64,000 nt of DNA from Desulfosalsimonas propionicica. GTDB lineage: Bacteria > Desulfobacterota > Desulfobacteria > Desulfobacterales > Desulfosalsimonadaceae. Made by a program: the position numbers and the translations under genes. The DNA lies in NCBI RefSeq assembly GCF_013761005.1, contig NZ_JACDUS010000002.1, positions 1-64,000 on the forward strand, given 5' to 3'. Below, piece after piece: positions 1 through 6,860 of this stretch. A model generated the notes under the pieces. That model made no database searches. It had not been told where the DNA came from and saw nothing but the letters and a program-made list of their open reading frames with translations. How positions within the stretch are numbered: the first letter of the stretch is position 1; the number at the start of each line of letters is the position of its first letter.

Positions 1-301
1 TCAAACGTCAGGCATATGGATTCAGGGATAATTGGTACTTCAAGCTCCGATTATATTTTATTCACGAATCCATCCCGGCATTTCCCGGATGAATCAAAAA
101 ACTGAAATTGATCCTGGAAAAACATTCTAAGCGACGGGATCCGGCAAAAGATCGCCAGCCTTGAACAACTCCCTTGGAAATGGATTGCTTTTCCCGTCCT
201 GCTTCCCATTAAGGTGCATTTAGCCCGGAGTGCCGGGAATGTATATCCCCCAACAGTTTCCTCGGAAATTCATGAGGAAAATAGAGGAGAGGATCACCCC
301 G
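1..301. other. Region upstream of the first regulator gene, no gene supported
   Basis: No reading frame here has a convincing start, ribosome binding site or recognisable product. Frame 1 is open from the window edge to about position 104 and could be the tail of an upstream gene, but its composition gives no support. The last bases hold a purine-rich ribosome binding site (GAGGAGAGG, about 287-295) for the regulator that starts at 302. I see no clear promoter. Confidence 0.5.
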
Positions 302-1708
302 ATGAAGTATAGGATTTTATTAGTTGATGGCCAGGTATCATTCTGTCAGCAGTTCAAGACGATCTTAAACGATAAAGGCCATGACGTCTGCATCTCTCAT
401 AACCCAGACGATGCATTGGAAAAGCTGTCCGGCCAATCGTTCGATATCCTGTTATCCGATATGAGAATGCCGGGCATGGATGGATTGGCTTTATTCCTGA
501 GCGCGCGAAAAATAGATAGCGAGATCGCCGGCATAATCATGACTTCAAACGGTTCCATTTCGATGGCGGTGAACGCAATCAAACAGGGGGTTTCCGATTA
601 CATCCAGAAACCCATCGAGCCTGAAGTTCTGCTGATGATGATTGAAAAGGCGTTGCAGGAAAGACAACGGACCCGGGAAATCCGCCATCTGCGAAAGGCC
701 TTGGTGCAAGGGTTTTCCTACGGCAAGATTATCGGGAAAAATCACAGAATGCGGGAAGTTTTTCATCTCATCGAGAAAGTGGCGCCCAGCGACTCCCGCG
801 TTTTTATTACCGGAGAGACCGGGGTAGGCAAGGAGTTGGTGGCCAGGGCGATACATTTTAACAGCCCAAGAAAAAATAAGGCGTTTGTTGGCATCAATTG
901 CGGGGTGTTGTCAGAATCCCTTTTGGAAACCGAGTTGTTCGGACACGAAAAGGGGGCTTTCACCGGTGCCGATCGCTGCAAGCAGGGTAAGTTCGAGTAT
1001 GCCAGGGGAGGGACGCTGTTTCTCGATGAAATCGGCGATATCTCTCCGGCCCTCCAGGTGAAACTGCTTCGGGTTACTCAGGAAAATTCCATGGAGCGGG
1101 TCGGAGGCAACTCCCCGATCGATGTCAATGTGCGGATCGTATCGGCCACGAATCAGGATATTATGGGAAAAATCAAAAGCGGTTCTTTTCGGATGGAACT
1201 TTTTTACAGACTCAATGTTGTTGCCATTCAAATACCGCCCCTGCGGGAAAGAATAGACGATATTCCCCTCCTTGTACATCACTTTATCCACTGCCTGAAC
1301 CGGAAATTTCATAAAAACATCCAGCGGGTTTCAACACGGGCCATGAAACAATTGATGCAGCACAACTGGCCCGGAAACATTCGGGAACTGGCCAATATTC
1401 TGGAAAGGGCGTTTGTCACAACAGACGGTGCCGTAATCGATAGTATCGATTTCTCAAATGATTTCCGGAAAAGTACCGGCCAGCAAGCCTTATACCCGGT
1501 GGACACGGATATTCCTTTTAAAACGGCCATGGCAATGGTCCAACAGCAGTTTGAGAAAGCCTACCTTTTAAAAGTGCTCCAACAGTGCAACGGCAACGTG
1601 TCAAGGTCGGCAGAAATAATGGAACTTAATCCCCGAACGTTGTGGCGCAAAATAAAGGACTACCGGATTGATCGGTTAGAATGCATCCTCGCTGGTAATC
1701 GTTATTGA
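302..1708 (+). CDS. Sigma-54-dependent response regulator (NtrC family)
   Basis: This is a transcription activator that uses ATP hydrolysis to open sigma-54 promoters. It has three parts. An N-terminal receiver domain spans residues 1-120, with likely phosphoacceptor D53 and a conserved K103. The AAA+ domain has a Walker A motif GETGVGKE at about 171-178 and an intact GAFTGA loop at about 218-223. A Fis-type helix-turn-helix lies at the C-terminus. The usual acidic pair at the start of the receiver is VDG rather than VDD, so one magnesium ligand may be missing. I chose the ATG at 302 because it follows GAGGAGAGG and starts directly on the first receiver strand; an upstream ATG at 230 would add 24 residues with no domain match. 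No sensor kinase is adjacent. The sigma-54-like promoter and palindrome just downstream suggest that it controls the mtaAC operon, which is inference. Confidence 0.9.
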   Translation: MKYRILLVDGQVSFCQQFKTILNDKGHDVCISHNPDDALEKLSGQSFDILLSDMRMPGMDGLALFLSARKIDSEIAGIIMTSNGSISMAVNAIKQGVSDYIQKPIEPEVLLMMIEKALQERQRTREIRHLRKALVQGFSYGKIIGKNHRMREVFHLIEKVAPSDSRVFITGETGVGKELVARAIHFNSPRKNKAFVGINCGVLSESLLETELFGHEKGAFTGADRCKQGKFEYARGGTLFLDEIGDISPALQVKLLRVTQENSMERVGGNSPIDVNVRIVSATNQDIMGKIKSGSFRMELFYRLNVVAIQIPPLRERIDDIPLLVHHFIHCLNRKFHKNIQRVSTRAMKQLMQHNWPGNIRELANILERAFVTTDGAVIDSIDFSNDFRKSTGQQALYPVDTDIPFKTAMAMVQQQFEKAYLLKVLQQCNGNVSRSAEIMELNPRTLWRKIKDYRIDRLECILAGNRY

Positions 1709-1722
1709 TCAGTTTGTATTCT

Positions 1723-1741
1723 GATGTCACAGTGCGACATC
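1723..1741. promoter_or_regulatory. Inverted repeat, candidate activator site for the mtaA promoter
   Basis: GATGTCAC and GCGACATC form an imperfect palindrome around a 3-base spacer, with one mismatch. It lies about 175 bases upstream of the sigma-54-like promoter at 1916, a normal distance for an enhancer-type activator site. Its left arm GATGTCAC is also present in the palindrome at 6656-6672 upstream of mtaB, so one activator might bind both. The binding role is inferred. Confidence 0.5.
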
Positions 1742-1915
1742 CATGCCCTTATCATAACCAATAAAAATAATAGGGTTTTCAAATATAAACACACATTTTG
1801 TCTTTGGGTCGCGCCATCGGTGCCGGCATTCACCTTGTAAAAAAACTTCTTTTCCAATTGCGTAACTGCCGAATTTTCCCTGATGAAATTACGATCGGCA
1901 AAACAAACAGATTAA

Positions 1916-1931
1916 TGGCACATATTTTGAA
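1916..1931 (+). promoter_or_regulatory. Sigma-54-like -24/-12 promoter of the mtaA operon
   Basis: The sequence TGGCACATATTTTGAA matches the sigma-54 consensus TGGCAC-N5-TTGC except that the -12 element is TTGA instead of TTGC. The near-twin upstream of mtaB, TGGCACATGTTTTGCC at 6759, has the canonical -12 GC. Initiation would fall near 1942, just at the start of the cobalamin riboswitch, so the geometry supports a real promoter. The -12 mismatch lowers confidence. Confidence 0.6.
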
Positions 1932-1940
1932 TGTGAATAG

Positions 1941-2075
1941 AGTAAGGATGCCAACTCATGTATGGCATCCCTCCCGCATTTTGAAGGGAAAATGGTGGAA
2001 ATCCATTGCTGCCCCGCAACTGTAAGCGGTCTGTCCACCGTTTTATAAGACTGCGAGCCAGAATACCTTCTTTCC
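1941..2075 (+). promoter_or_regulatory. Cobalamin riboswitch
   Basis: This leader RNA element contains the conserved core of the cobalamin riboswitch: a GAAGGGAA segment, GGTGGAAATCC, then the B12-box string GCTGCCCCGCAACTGTAAGC (about 2008-2027), and downstream GCGAGCCAG followed by ATACCTTC. A hairpin (GGATGCC ... GGCATCC) lies at the 5' side. It sits between the sigma-54-like promoter and mtaA, 280 bases before the start codon. Such elements normally lower expression of B12 synthesis or uptake genes, or of B12-independent enzymes, when cobalamin is plentiful. Here it precedes genes for B12-dependent methyl transfer. Whether it switches on or off cannot be read directly. The boundaries are approximate. 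Confidence 0.88.
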
Positions 2076-2286
2076 GAATGTCGCGCTTTCGAGGGTGAGG
2101 CGCCCATTTGTTAAAGCAGAGAAGAACCGTAATCGAACTTTAGCAAATGCAGGGTCTCTGGGGGTACAAAGCTTGATTGCGACAATTTCACAACACCACA
2201 ATCCGGTTGGAACCTGTTGCCGTGACCTTTGCGTCGCCGGTTGAGCCAGCGGACAGGATCGTCCATTCGTCAGGCTGTTTATCTTC

Positions 2287-2313
2287 GAACGGGCGAGGAG
2301 TTCTGACCCGTTC
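2287..2313 (+). promoter_or_regulatory. Hairpin before mtaA, possible riboswitch expression platform
   Basis: GAACGGG and CCCGTTC form a 7-bp stem with a 13-base loop, followed by TATTATAAAAA, about 40 bases upstream of the mtaA start. There is no good U-run, so it is not a textbook terminator. It could still be the output structure of the cobalamin riboswitch upstream. The mtaA ribosome binding site GGGAGG follows at about 2343-2348. Confidence 0.3.
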
Positions 2314-2354
2314 TATTATAAAAACCAATCATTTTCTACCTGTGGGAGGCCCAG

Positions 2355-3365
2355 ATGAATGCAAAAGAACGTGTGATGGCAGTTATAAACCATCAAAAGC
2401 CCGATCGAATGCCGTGTTTCGGAGCCAATTCGACCGTGACCTATGACCAGATGGAAGCAGTTGGCGCGTACTGGCCCGAAGGACACGAAAAGGGTGAAGC
2501 TATGGCCAAGCAGGCATTGGCCGCATATACCGTGGTGGGTTTTGATGCCGTTCGGGTTCCCTTTTGTCAGACATTTGAGGCGGTTGCCCTGGGATGCATC
2601 CGGAAGTCGGGGAAAATCAGGGATTCCGAAGGAATTCCGGGAATTGATCATCCTCCGCCTTATAAACTCGATGATACGCCCGAGTTTCCCGGTGATTTTC
2701 TTTCAAGGGGGTATATACCTGAATTGCTCAAAGCTATTGAAATCCTGAAAAGGGAAGTAGGCGATGAGGTCCCCATTGTGGGGGGAATCATTGGCCCTTT
2801 AACCATCGCTGGCTCTCTTCTGGGCAGTGTGCCACTGCTGAAAGCTACCTACAAGGCACCTGAAAAGATCGTGCCGTTTTTGGATATCGGTGAAAAAGCC
2901 GGTACTGCTCTGGCCAATGCCATGATCGAGGCGGGAGCAGATATTATCTCGATCGAGGACATGACCGCCTCCCCCGAATTAATTGCGCCCAAAACCTATC
3001 GGGACTACGAACTGGAGTACCAGCGCAGGCAGATTGAATCCATTTCTGTGCCTGCCATACTCCATATTTGCGGCAATGTCGACAAGATCGTTGAATGGAT
3101 GGGGCAGACTTCCCCTGCAATTCTGAGCCTCGAACCCAAGGCCGACACCCGGCTGGCCCGTCAAAAATGCGGGCCCAATATGATCTTCATGGGAGGGGTT
3201 GATACTGCGACAACCCTGTTCATGAAGGATGCTGAAACGGTGAAGAAAGGTTGTGAAGAACTTATAGAAGATGGCGTCCAGATTCTGGCCCCGGGATGTG
3301 CCGTGGCACCTGGCACCCCCATGGATAACCTGAAGGCTATGGTGGAGGTCGCAAAGGCTCACTAG
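2355..3365 (+). CDS. mtaA: Methylcobamide methyltransferase MtaA (uroporphyrinogen decarboxylase fold)
   Basis: The 336-residue protein belongs to the URO-D superfamily of zinc-dependent methylcobamide methyltransferases. In methanogens MtaA moves the methyl group from MtaC to coenzyme M; in acetogens and sulfate reducers the acceptor is probably tetrahydrofolate. The sequence keeps the zinc ligands H237 and C239 (HIC motif) and C315 (PGC motif), at almost the same numbers that I recall for Methanosarcina MtaA. These ligands separate it from true uroporphyrinogen decarboxylase (HemE). The ATG at 2355 follows GGGAGG. It is the first gene of the operon mtaA-mtaC-GTPase-regulator, behind the sigma-54-like promoter and cobalamin riboswitch. 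The gene is methanol-linked by its neighbours MtaC and MtaB. The acceptor is inferred. Confidence 0.85.
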   Translation: MNAKERVMAVINHQKPDRMPCFGANSTVTYDQMEAVGAYWPEGHEKGEAMAKQALAAYTVVGFDAVRVPFCQTFEAVALGCIRKSGKIRDSEGIPGIDHPPPYKLDDTPEFPGDFLSRGYIPELLKAIEILKREVGDEVPIVGGIIGPLTIAGSLLGSVPLLKATYKAPEKIVPFLDIGEKAGTALANAMIEAGADIISIEDMTASPELIAPKTYRDYELEYQRRQIESISVPAILHICGNVDKIVEWMGQTSPAILSLEPKADTRLARQKCGPNMIFMGGVDTATTLFMKDAETVKKGCEELIEDGVQILAPGCAVAPGTPMDNLKAMVEVAKAH

Positions 3366-3437
3366 ATAGATGATCGACTGTGGCGGTTGTCCCGGAAAAC
3401 CCCACAGAAAAACAACAAAAACAAAACAAGGAGAAAG

Positions 3438-4187
3438 ATGATGAAAGTGTTGAACGATTTTTCAAACATCTTCAGGCGGTATGATCTCCATGTGGAAAAA
3501 ACAGGCCAGGCCAAGGAGGTTTCAAAAGACCCGATTCTCCAGGATATCGCTAAGTTCGTGGTAGAAGGAGATGAGGAGGGAGTCCTGCCCGTTGTCCAGA
3601 AGGCCCTGGAAACCAAATCCCCCCTTGAGGTCATCAATGATGCACTCATCCCCGGCATGAATGAAGTCAGCCGGTTGTGGGAAGAAGGCAGCTATTTTCT
3701 GCCCCAGGTTATCCTCTCAGCAGATGCCATGAATGTCGGCATTGCAGAGTGCGAGAAGAAAATGGGAAAATCCATGGAGCGAAAAGCAAAAGTGGTCACA
3801 CATACCGCAGAAGGCGATATTCACGACATCGGCCAGGTGATTGTCAATGCACTGCTCAATGCCAATGGCTTCGAGGTTATCGACCTGGGATCCGATGTCC
3901 CGGTGGATAAGGTCGTGGCAGCATGTCGAGATCATCAACCGATAATGGTTACCGGCACCGCACTCATGACCACTACCATGTCGGCCTTTCCCAAAATTGC
4001 TCATCAATTGAAAAAGGCGAACCTGGAAATTCCTTTTATCTGTGGTGGTGGCGCGGTTGCCGAGGAATATGTGTCGGAATATGATCTGGGTATCTGGGGC
4101 AAGGAAGCCAGCCAGGCTCCGGGAATGGCCGAAGATGCACTGGCAGGTGAATCCTGGCAGTCCATGCGGTCCAAGTGGAATGGATAA
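3438..4187 (+). CDS. mtaC: Methanol corrinoid protein MtaC
   Basis: This 249-residue corrinoid protein shuttles the methyl group between MtaB and MtaA. Residues about 30-115 form the helical cap domain typical of methionine-synthase-like corrinoid proteins. Residues about 117-240 are the Rossmann B12-binding domain, with the signature D127-x-H129-x-x-G132; the histidine is the lower axial cobalt ligand. A glycine-rich GGGA segment for the nucleotide tail lies near the end. I start it at the ATG at 3438 because it follows AAGGAG; a second ATG is at 3441. It lies 72 bases after mtaA. The length fits MtaC and related MtbC/MttC proteins; the methanol assignment rests on the MtaB in the same locus. 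Confidence 0.85.
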   Translation: MMKVLNDFSNIFRRYDLHVEKTGQAKEVSKDPILQDIAKFVVEGDEEGVLPVVQKALETKSPLEVINDALIPGMNEVSRLWEEGSYFLPQVILSADAMNVGIAECEKKMGKSMERKAKVVTHTAEGDIHDIGQVIVNALLNANGFEVIDLGSDVPVDKVVAACRDHQPIMVTGTALMTTTMSAFPKIAHQLKKANLEIPFICGGGAVAEEYVSEYDLGIWGKEASQAPGMAEDALAGESWQSMRSKWNG

Positions 4188-4207
4188 CGGATCAGTGGGT
4201 CAAACGC

Positions 4208-5212
4208 ATGATTGTTGACATCGTTTTCGGGTTTCTGGGAGCAGGAAAAACCACATTCATCACCAGGATTCTCAATGATTGGGCCGTCAAAGAGAAGACC
4301 GTGGTGCTGGTGAACGAGTTCGGCGAAGTGGGTCTTGACGGGGAACTTCTTGCTATGCAGGGAGGCAATGTCGTGGAGATGCCCAGCGGTTGCATCTGTT
4401 GTACACTGCAGGCGGATTTCAAAACTCAACTGATGGACATCATAGATACCATCCAACCGGAAAGAACCATCATAGAACCTACCGGTGTGGCGACGATTTC
4501 CCAGATTCGATCCATCATTGAACTGCAGGTATTCGAAGGGGCAATAGAGGAAATCAACGATATTTTGATCGTGGATGCCACTGGATTTATGGATCTGTAC
4601 AAAGCCAATCGCCATTTCGTTGAGTCCCAGATCGAGTATGCCAACATCGTTATCCTGAACAAATACGATCGGGTTGATAAGAGAAAAGCCATGTTGACGC
4701 GCAATTCGATATCGGCCATCAATCCCGGCATTACGGTGCTAACAGCGGCATTCGGGGCGGTGGATTGGGCGGAATACCAATTGGCCCTTTCCACCGTTTT
4801 TCGTTCAACACCATCGATAGACGTGGAACGCGGCCATGACCATGACTTGGCGCACCAGGACCGCTCATCATCACCGGCAAATGGCAGGAAATTGCGTTTC
4901 AGTGAAAATCAGGATGCGCTGGGTTATGAATCTTTCGGATATGTTTTCGAAAACCTGTCGTTTGATCCGGAATCGCTGGATTCATTCTTCCACATGCTCA
5001 AACAAGAGGCAGCCGGCATGGGTGAAATCGTGCGGGCGAAAGGGATTTTTCAAATCGGTGATAAGGGTGTGTTAATGGAAATCGCTTCGGGAGAGTTGTC
5101 CACCCAGCCCGCAGGGCAGGTCAGAGACAGCAAAATCTCGGTCATCGGCAAAAGCCTGGATCGGGATAAAATAAGCGCTGCTTTGAAACAGTGCACAACA
5201 GAGAAGTCATGA
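4208..5212 (+). CDS. CobW/P47K-family G3E GTPase
   Basis: This is a 334-residue COG0523 GTPase. The Walker A motif GFLGAGKTT is at residues 8-16, and the metal-binding motif CICC typical of zinc or cobalt chaperones follows about residue 62. A histidine/aspartate-rich stretch near the middle (HDHD) and a C-terminal CobW_C-like domain are present. Family members insert metals into target proteins or support cobalamin synthesis. In this operon it may deliver zinc to MtaA or MtaB, or help with the corrinoid protein; this is inference. The start is uncertain: a GTG at 4175 lies inside mtaC, while the ATG at 4208 begins directly on the first beta strand and is preferred. It overlaps the next gene by 4 bases (ATGA). 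Confidence 0.85.
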   Translation: MIVDIVFGFLGAGKTTFITRILNDWAVKEKTVVLVNEFGEVGLDGELLAMQGGNVVEMPSGCICCTLQADFKTQLMDIIDTIQPERTIIEPTGVATISQIRSIIELQVFEGAIEEINDILIVDATGFMDLYKANRHFVESQIEYANIVILNKYDRVDKRKAMLTRNSISAINPGITVLTAAFGAVDWAEYQLALSTVFRSTPSIDVERGHDHDLAHQDRSSSPANGRKLRFSENQDALGYESFGYVFENLSFDPESLDSFFHMLKQEAAGMGEIVRAKGIFQIGDKGVLMEIASGELSTQPAGQVRDSKISVIGKSLDRDKISAALKQCTTEKS

Positions 5213-6621
5213 TAAATATACGGGCAAAACAGGCAAATGATATATGCGGCAAACCCGTCATCCTTATTGTGGATGATGCCTATATGGCCCTGCGGCCGTT
5301 GACACGGTTGATCTCCCCGGAAAAGTACAGGACCATCTGGGTTTCAGATGAACAGCAGGGGTTGAAACTTCTGGAGAAATATCATGGCGTGCCGCTGGTC
5401 TGCATCATTGATCTGAAATCATCGACTATGGGCGCAGGCGGGTTTTTCCATCAGGCCAGACAGCTGTGCGGTCCCATCCCGCTTCTTATCACCAGTCCCC
5501 TGGGAACGATTTTGCATATGAGAGGCGATTTTTATGAGTTTGCGGGTTCCAATTTCAAAGACCACATCAATGATATTCTCTCTATCATCGTAAGGAGGCT
5601 GGCGAATCCGGGGGGGGCGAAAAGCAGGGCATCGAAACCACCGGAAACAACCCATGGGCCGACGGAATTCATGGTTGGCTGCAGCCGCAGCATTAATGAA
5701 ATCCATCGCATGATTGATAAGGTAAGTCGTTTTCCCAGCACTATACTCATTCAGGGAGAAAGCGGCACCGGAAAAGAGCTGATAGCGCAAGCCGTTCATC
5801 GCGCCAGTCAGCGGAAAAATCAGCCGTTTGTCGCAATCAATTGCGGAGCTATACCGGGAAATCTAATGGAAAGTGAACTTTTCGGACATGAACGGGGCGC
5901 TTTTACCTCCGCAAATACGCATCGAAAAGGAAAGTTCGAAATCGCCCGGGGCGGCACTGTTTTTCTGGATGAAGTGTCTGAAATCGAGCGTGATTTGCAG
6001 GTCAAGCTGCTCCGGGTTCTACAGGAAAGGGAATTTGAACGGGTTGGGGGCAACGAAACCCATAAAATAGATGTTCGCATAATCGCCGCTACAAGTCGGA
6101 ATCTGAGAGAGGCTGTGGAGGCGGGATCGTTCCGGGAAGATCTGTTTTTCCGTTTGAATGTCATACCCTTTCAAGTTCCTCCCCTCAGGGATAGAAGAAT
6201 AGATATTCCCTTGTTGTTGAATCACTTTATGAAAACAACGGCTGAAAAAACCAGCCTGCGGCCGCCGCAGCTTTCCGATCCGGCGGAGAAGGCGTTGCTT
6301 CGGTATTCTTATCCTGGAAACGTGAGAGAACTGGCAAATATTGTGGAGCGACTTTTTGTCCTGTGCTCCGATGGACAGGTGACGCTGGCCGATCTGCCAG
6401 CAGAAATTCTGGATGAAACCTCCGGGGACTCTGAATACCCGGGGAAATGGATCAACGATTTACCTGAAACCGGGGTCCGTCTCCGGGAGATGGAAAAGGC
6501 CCTCATTGTAAAAACCCTGGAAAAAACTTCGGGAAACAAGGCAGCGGCGGCCAGAATGATGGGTATGACGCGACGTCGGTTGTATATACGGCTTATGGAA
6601 TATGGCATCGTTTCCGCATAG
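5209..6621 (+). CDS. Sigma-54-dependent activator with divergent receiver domain and GAFTSA loop
   Basis: This is a 470-residue enhancer-binding protein. The N-terminal receiver-like domain (residues 15-130) keeps D22, D23 and a possible phosphoacceptor D68, but is otherwise divergent. The AAA+ domain has Walker A GESGTGKE at about 183-190. The sigma-54 contact loop reads GAFTSA (230-235) rather than GAFTGA. A Fis-type helix-turn-helix ends the protein. The ATG at 5209 overlaps the GTPase stop as ATGA and has AGAGAAG just upstream, so it is preferred over the ATG at 5191. It is the last gene of the mtaA operon. The tandem palindromes and sigma-54 promoter immediately downstream point to mtaB as its target. 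Whether it senses methanol, phosphorylation or methylation state is unknown. Confidence 0.87.
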   Translation: MINIRAKQANDICGKPVILIVDDAYMALRPLTRLISPEKYRTIWVSDEQQGLKLLEKYHGVPLVCIIDLKSSTMGAGGFFHQARQLCGPIPLLITSPLGTILHMRGDFYEFAGSNFKDHINDILSIIVRRLANPGGAKSRASKPPETTHGPTEFMVGCSRSINEIHRMIDKVSRFPSTILIQGESGTGKELIAQAVHRASQRKNQPFVAINCGAIPGNLMESELFGHERGAFTSANTHRKGKFEIARGGTVFLDEVSEIERDLQVKLLRVLQEREFERVGGNETHKIDVRIIAATSRNLREAVEAGSFREDLFFRLNVIPFQVPPLRDRRIDIPLLLNHFMKTTAEKTSLRPPQLSDPAEKALLRYSYPGNVRELANIVERLFVLCSDGQVTLADLPAEILDETSGDSEYPGKWINDLPETGVRLREMEKALIVKTLEKTSGNKAAAARMMGMTRRRLYIRLMEYGIVSA

Positions 6622-6624
6622 GCG

Positions 6625-6641
6625 TGTTACCTCAGGTGACA
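6625..6641. promoter_or_regulatory. Upstream activator site, copy 1 (imperfect palindrome)
   Basis: TGTTACCT and AGGTGACA flank a single central base; one position departs from perfect symmetry. Its centre is 31 bases, three helical turns, from the centre of the second palindrome at 6656-6672. Paired sites on one face of the helix upstream of a sigma-54 promoter are the usual binding arrangement for NtrC-type activators. Confidence 0.65.
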
Positions 6642-6655
6642 CCTGCGGGCCCGGA

Positions 6656-6672
6656 TGTCACCCGGGGTGACA
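6656..6672. promoter_or_regulatory. Upstream activator site, copy 2 (perfect palindrome)
   Basis: TGTCACCC and GGGTGACA form a perfect 8-bp inverted repeat around one G. It lies about 87 bases upstream of the -24 element at 6759 and is the partner of the imperfect copy at 6625-6641. The regulator encoded at 5209-6621, whose stop codon is only 34 bases away, is the likely binder. Confidence 0.72.
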
Positions 6673-6758
6673 GTGCATGCGGGCTGATCGGCCGAAGGCT
6701 TCTGTCCCGGAGGTGTTTTTTCGGGCATTTTCCGGTCTCCATCTCATCGAGGATTTCA

Positions 6759-6774
6759 TGGCACATGTTTTGCC
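6759..6774 (+). promoter_or_regulatory. Sigma-54 promoter of mtaB
   Basis: TGGCACATGTTTTGCC is a full match to the sigma-54 consensus, with GG and GC at the proper 10-base separation. Transcription would start near 6785, about 75 bases before the mtaB start codon. The two palindromic activator sites upstream and the sigma-54 activator gene next to them complete a standard module. Confidence 0.88.
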
Positions 6775-6860
6775 TTTTATCAGATTGAGGACATTCAATT
6801 TACAATGGATTTGAACGTCGAAGAGGGCCATCCAATACATAATTGAAAAGGGGGATCGTC

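Noticed and set aside
2355-3365. Uroporphyrinogen decarboxylase (HemE)
   Set aside because: The fold is the same, but the zinc ligands H237, C239 and C315 and the place next to mtaC point to a methylcobamide methyltransferase.
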